NCBI RefSeq assembly: GCF_000685035.1
Contig: NZ_BAYB01000004.1
Location: forward strand, 124,001-188,000
From: Paraburkholderia ferrariae NBRC 106233
GTDB taxonomy: Bacteria > Pseudomonadota > Gammaproteobacteria > Burkholderiales > Burkholderiaceae
Direction: 5' to 3'
Length of the DNA stretch: 64,000 nt
Positions 61,175 through 64,000 of this stretch are shown in pieces (position 1 is the stretch's first letter; every line of letters starts with the position of its first letter). Both the position numbers and the translations under genes were made by a program. Under the pieces are notes generated by a model. That model had not been told where the DNA came from and did no database searches. It was given only the letters and a program-made list of their open reading frames with translations.

Positions 61175-62442
61175 GACACGAATACGCGGGACAGACCTCG
61201 GGAGGCGCATCGCCCGGCGCGCCTTCCCGTCCGCGTCTGGTGGTGGTCGGCAACGGTATGGCCGGCATGCGCACTGTCGAGGAGCTGCTGAAGCTCGCAC
61301 CGGACCTCTATGACATCACCGTATTCGGCGCCGAGCCGTACGGCAACTACAACCGCATCCTGCTGTCACCGGTGCTCGCCGGCGAGAAGCGTGTCGACGA
61401 GATCATCCTCAATACGCGTGACTGGTATACGGATAATGGTATCCGGCTGCATGCGGGTGACCCGGTGGCCGCTATTGATCGGAGGCGCCGCATCGTGCGC
61501 TCGCAAAGCGGCATTGAGGTGGGCTATGACCGGCTGCTGATCGCAACCGGCTCGAAGCCATTCCTGATTCCGGTGCCGGGTCACCAGCTGCCAGGGGTGA
61601 TCGCGTTTCGCGACATCCAGGACGTCGAGACGATGCTCGCCGCAGCGCGCAGTCACCGTCACGCCGTGATCATCGGCGGTGGTCTGCTCGGGCTGGAGGC
61701 GGCGAACGGGCTCATGCGCCAGGGCATGTCGGTGACTGTTGTGCATGACACCGAAAGCCTGATGGACCGCCAGCTCGACAGGAGCGCTTCGGCCCTCCTG
61801 CTGCAAACGCTGGAGAAGAGGGGCCTGCGTTTCCTGATGAAGGCACGCACCGCCGAAATTGTCGGGCCGGAGCGAGTCACCGCGGTGCGTTTTGACGACG
61901 GCATGGAGATTCCTGCCGACCTGGTTGTCATGGCGGCCGGGGTGCGACCGAATATCGAGCTCGCGAAGCAGGCGGGCTTGCACTGCGAGCGCGCGATCGT
62001 CGTCGACGACACATTGCAGACCTACGATCCGCGTGTTTATGCCGTTGGCGAATGCGTGCAGCACCGCACGGCGACCTTCGGTCTCGTTGCGCCGATCTGG
62101 GATCAGGCGCGGGTCTGTGGCGCGCACCTGGCCCGTGCGGGCCACCGCCGTTACGTGCAGCGCGCGACCGCGACCAAGCTGAAAGTCACCGGCGTCGATC
62201 TTTATTCTGCCGGCGAATTCACCGGCGGCCCGGACAGTGAAGACCTCGTGTTGCGCGATCCGCGACGCGGCATCTACAAGCGCCTTGTGATCGAGGGTAG
62301 CCGGGTGATCGGTGCCGTCCTGTACGGCGACGTCAAGGACGGCGCCTGGTACTTCGAACTGATCCAGAACCGGACCGACATTGCGCCGTTGCGCGCCCGG
62401 CTGTTGTTCGGTAAAGCCCTGTGCGAGGCGCAGCCCGCCTGA
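61171..62442 (+). CDS. FAD-dependent electron-transfer subunit of nitrate reductase
   Basis: 423 residues. RLVVVGNGMAGMRTVEELL and IIGGGLLGLEAANGLMRQG are the FAD and NAD(P) dinucleotide-binding motifs, and YAVGECVQHRTATFGLVAPI closes the FAD site. It is homologous to the first domain of NirB and to NasB/NasC-type subunits that pass electrons from NAD(P)H to NasA. No BFD domain is present, which in some homologues follows. ATGA overlap with nirD; GTG of nasA follows after 13 bases. Confidence 0.88.
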   Translation: MRHEYAGQTSGGASPGAPSRPRLVVVGNGMAGMRTVEELLKLAPDLYDITVFGAEPYGNYNRILLSPVLAGEKRVDEIILNTRDWYTDNGIRLHAGDPVAAIDRRRRIVRSQSGIEVGYDRLLIATGSKPFLIPVPGHQLPGVIAFRDIQDVETMLAAARSHRHAVIIGGGLLGLEAANGLMRQGMSVTVVHDTESLMDRQLDRSASALLLQTLEKRGLRFLMKARTAEIVGPERVTAVRFDDGMEIPADLVVMAAGVRPNIELAKQAGLHCERAIVVDDTLQTYDPRVYAVGECVQHRTATFGLVAPIWDQARVCGAHLARAGHRRYVQRATATKLKVTGVDLYSAGEFTGGPDSEDLVLRDPRRGIYKRLVIEGSRVIGAVLYGDVKDGAWYFELIQNRTDIAPLRARLLFGKALCEAQPA

Positions 62443-62455
62443 ACCGGAATCGAAC

Positions 62456-64000
62456 GTGAGTTTTCCTATCGTCATTTCCAATCCGCCCGACGCAAGTCGT
62501 GACCCGGTCCGAACCACCTGTCCCTACTGCGGCGTCGGCTGCGGCGTACTCGCGACGCCGCGCACGGACGGCCCGCCGGACATTGCCGGCGACGAACGCC
62601 ATCCGGCAAACGCCGGCCGCTTATGCGTGAAGGGCTCGGCGCTCGGCGAAACGGTCGGGCTCGATGGACGCCTGCTGCATCCGCAACTGCGCGATCCGGG
62701 CAGCGGTGAATTGCGCAACGTGTCGTGGAGCGATGCGCTCGACACGGTTGCCGGCGGCTTTCGCCGGATCATCGATCAGCACGGCCCGGATGCTGTCGCG
62801 CTGTACGTCTCGGGACAACTGCTGACCGAGGACTACTACGTCGCCAACAAGCTGATGAAGGGCTATGTCGGCAGCGCAAACATCGACACCAATTCGCGCC
62901 TGTGCATGTCGTCATCAGTTGCAGGACATAAACGTGCGTTCGGCGAAGACCTCGTGCCAGTGTGCTACGAGGACCTCGAACTCGCGGACCTGGTCGTGCT
63001 GGTCGGATCGAACACCGCGTGGTGCCATCCGATCCTGTTCCAGCGGATTGTCAGGATCAAGGAAACTCGACCCGAGATGAAGGTCGTCGTGATTGACCCG
63101 CGCTACACCGCGACCTGCGAGATGGCCGACCTGCACCTGCCGCTGAAGGCGGGCACCGATGTCCGGCTGTTCAACGGGCTGCTCAGTTTTCTCGCGGAAC
63201 ACGATACGACAGATGCAGGTTTCGTCGATGCGCATACGACCGGCTATGCGCAGGCGCTCGATGCTGCCTCAACTGACGTGGTGAACGGCTTCGATCTCGC
63301 GCAGTGCGCGAAGGCCTGCAAGGTCGACCGGCACGATCTGCTCGAGTTCTATCGGCTCTTCGCGCGGACCGAGCAGGTCGTAACGGTCTATTCCCAGGGC
63401 GTGAACCAGTCGACCTCCGGCACCGACAAAGTGAACAGCATCATCAATTGCCATCTGCTGACAGGCCGCATCGGCAAGCCGGGGATGGGGCCGTTCTCTT
63501 TTACCGGACAGCCGAACGCGATGGGCGGGCGTGAAGTAGGCGGCCTCGCGAACACGCTGGCGGCACATCTGGAACTCGACAATCCGCGCCATCGCGAACT
63601 CGTGCAGACTTTCTGGGGCTCGCCCGCCATCGCGGAGCGGCCGGGACTCAAGGCCGTCGAGTTGTTTGGGGCAATCGAGACAGGGCGGATCAAGGCTGTC
63701 TGGATCATGGGCACGAACCCGGTTGTGAGCCTGCCCGATGGCGATCAGGCGAAGCGCGCGCTCGCGCGCTGCGAGCTCGTCGTCAGCTCCGACATTGTTG
63801 AAAGTACGGACACCAATGCGTTTGCCCACGTTCTGCTGCCGGCGCTCGGCTGGGGCGAGAAAGACGGCACGGTCACCAACTCCGAGCGCAGGATTTCGCG
63901 CCAGCGGGCGTTCCTGCCGGCACCGGGCGAAGCACGCGCGGACTGGCGGATCATCTGCCACGTCGCACAGCGCATGGGGTATGCCGGCTTTGATTTTTCG
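62456..64000 (+). CDS. nasA: Assimilatory nitrate reductase catalytic subunit, runs off the right edge
   Basis: 515 residues visible from a GTG start. Cys22, Cys25, Cys29 and Cys57 (TCPYCGVGCGV ... GRLCVKG) bind the N-terminal 4Fe4S cluster. Molybdopterin motifs include NIDTNSRLCMSSSVAGHKRA with the Cys that usually ligates Mo, GSNTAWCHPILFQRI, GRIGKPGMGPFSFTGQPNAM and WIMGTNPVVSLPD. It reduces nitrate to nitrite for NirBD. The C-terminal part, possibly including a BFD-like domain, is outside the window. Confidence 0.95.
   Translation, partial: MSFPIVISNPPDASRDPVRTTCPYCGVGCGVLATPRTDGPPDIAGDERHPANAGRLCVKGSALGETVGLDGRLLHPQLRDPGSGELRNVSWSDALDTVAGGFRRIIDQHGPDAVALYVSGQLLTEDYYVANKLMKGYVGSANIDTNSRLCMSSSVAGHKRAFGEDLVPVCYEDLELADLVVLVGSNTAWCHPILFQRIVRIKETRPEMKVVVIDPRYTATCEMADLHLPLKAGTDVRLFNGLLSFLAEHDTTDAGFVDAHTTGYAQALDAASTDVVNGFDLAQCAKACKVDRHDLLEFYRLFARTEQVVTVYSQGVNQSTSGTDKVNSIINCHLLTGRIGKPGMGPFSFTGQPNAMGGREVGGLANTLAAHLELDNPRHRELVQTFWGSPAIAERPGLKAVELFGAIETGRIKAVWIMGTNPVVSLPDGDQAKRALARCELVVSSDIVESTDTNAFAHVLLPALGWGEKDGTVTNSERRISRQRAFLPAPGEARADWRIICHVAQRMGYAGFDFS

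Overview
The window looks like a Burkholderiales replicon of the Paraburkholderia/Caballeronia type, probably a megaplasmid or an accessory part of a secondary chromosome. The support is high GC, a Burkholderia-type porin, a DUF1840 protein, a conjugation system without rRNA, tRNA or housekeeping genes, a kfrA-like plasmid gene remnant, and many insertion sequences and decayed genes. No replication gene, integrase or tRNA was seen, so plasmid or integrated element cannot be decided here.

Region by region: (1) 1-2766, minus strand, a small acyl-carrier cluster: two KAS III-like proteins (one cut by the window edge), a free acyl carrier protein and an acyl-CoA dehydrogenase. (2) 3008-13856, an amide/carboxylate uptake and hydrolysis cluster: FadR-type GntR regulator, two paralogous amidases, XRE regulator, branched-chain-type ABC transporter (permeases LivH/LivM, ATPases LivG/LivF, substrate-binding protein), an AA_synth-family protein and a porin. 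(3) 14348-15508, an IS630-family element that split a small zinc-ribbon-like ORF. (4) 15907-35427, a conjugation module: AlpA-like regulator, ParA-like ATPase, TrbM-like protein, VirB1-B4, B6, B5, B7-B11, a VirD4 coupling protein encoded as two overlapping genes, a primase-like protein, an LPD7-like protein, a MobC-like protein and a relaxase. (5) 35440-39894, a decayed dam methylase, then a second, partly deleted copy of the mobilisation block with a second intact relaxase. (6) 40000-45470, a cluster of decayed genes (PDDEXK nuclease, cysM, nitronate monooxygenase, secreted protein, ECF sigma factor, cupredoxin) around one intact universal stress protein. (7) 45529-53173, ClC channel, MarR regulator, HPP/CBS protein, second stress protein and small membrane proteins, followed by an IS110 element. 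(8) 53250-64000, a kfrA-like remnant and then the nitrate assimilation locus: nitrate-sensor-like protein, NarK transporter, uroporphyrinogen methyltransferase CobA, NirBD, FAD electron-transfer subunit and nitrate reductase NasA, which runs off the right edge.

The most informative regulatory signals are in regions 7 and 8. The nitrate locus combines NtrC-type sites, two near-perfect sigma-54 promoters and leaders with paired hexaloops (A at loop position 1, G at position 4), the signature of ANTAR-type antitermination. Its first hairpin lies at the predicted 5' end of the transcript in both sigma-54 units. Separately, five copies of TATATCA-N5-(T/A)GA(T/C) and one related palindrome lie near the MarR gene, the stress protein and the HPP genes, and suggest one regulon.
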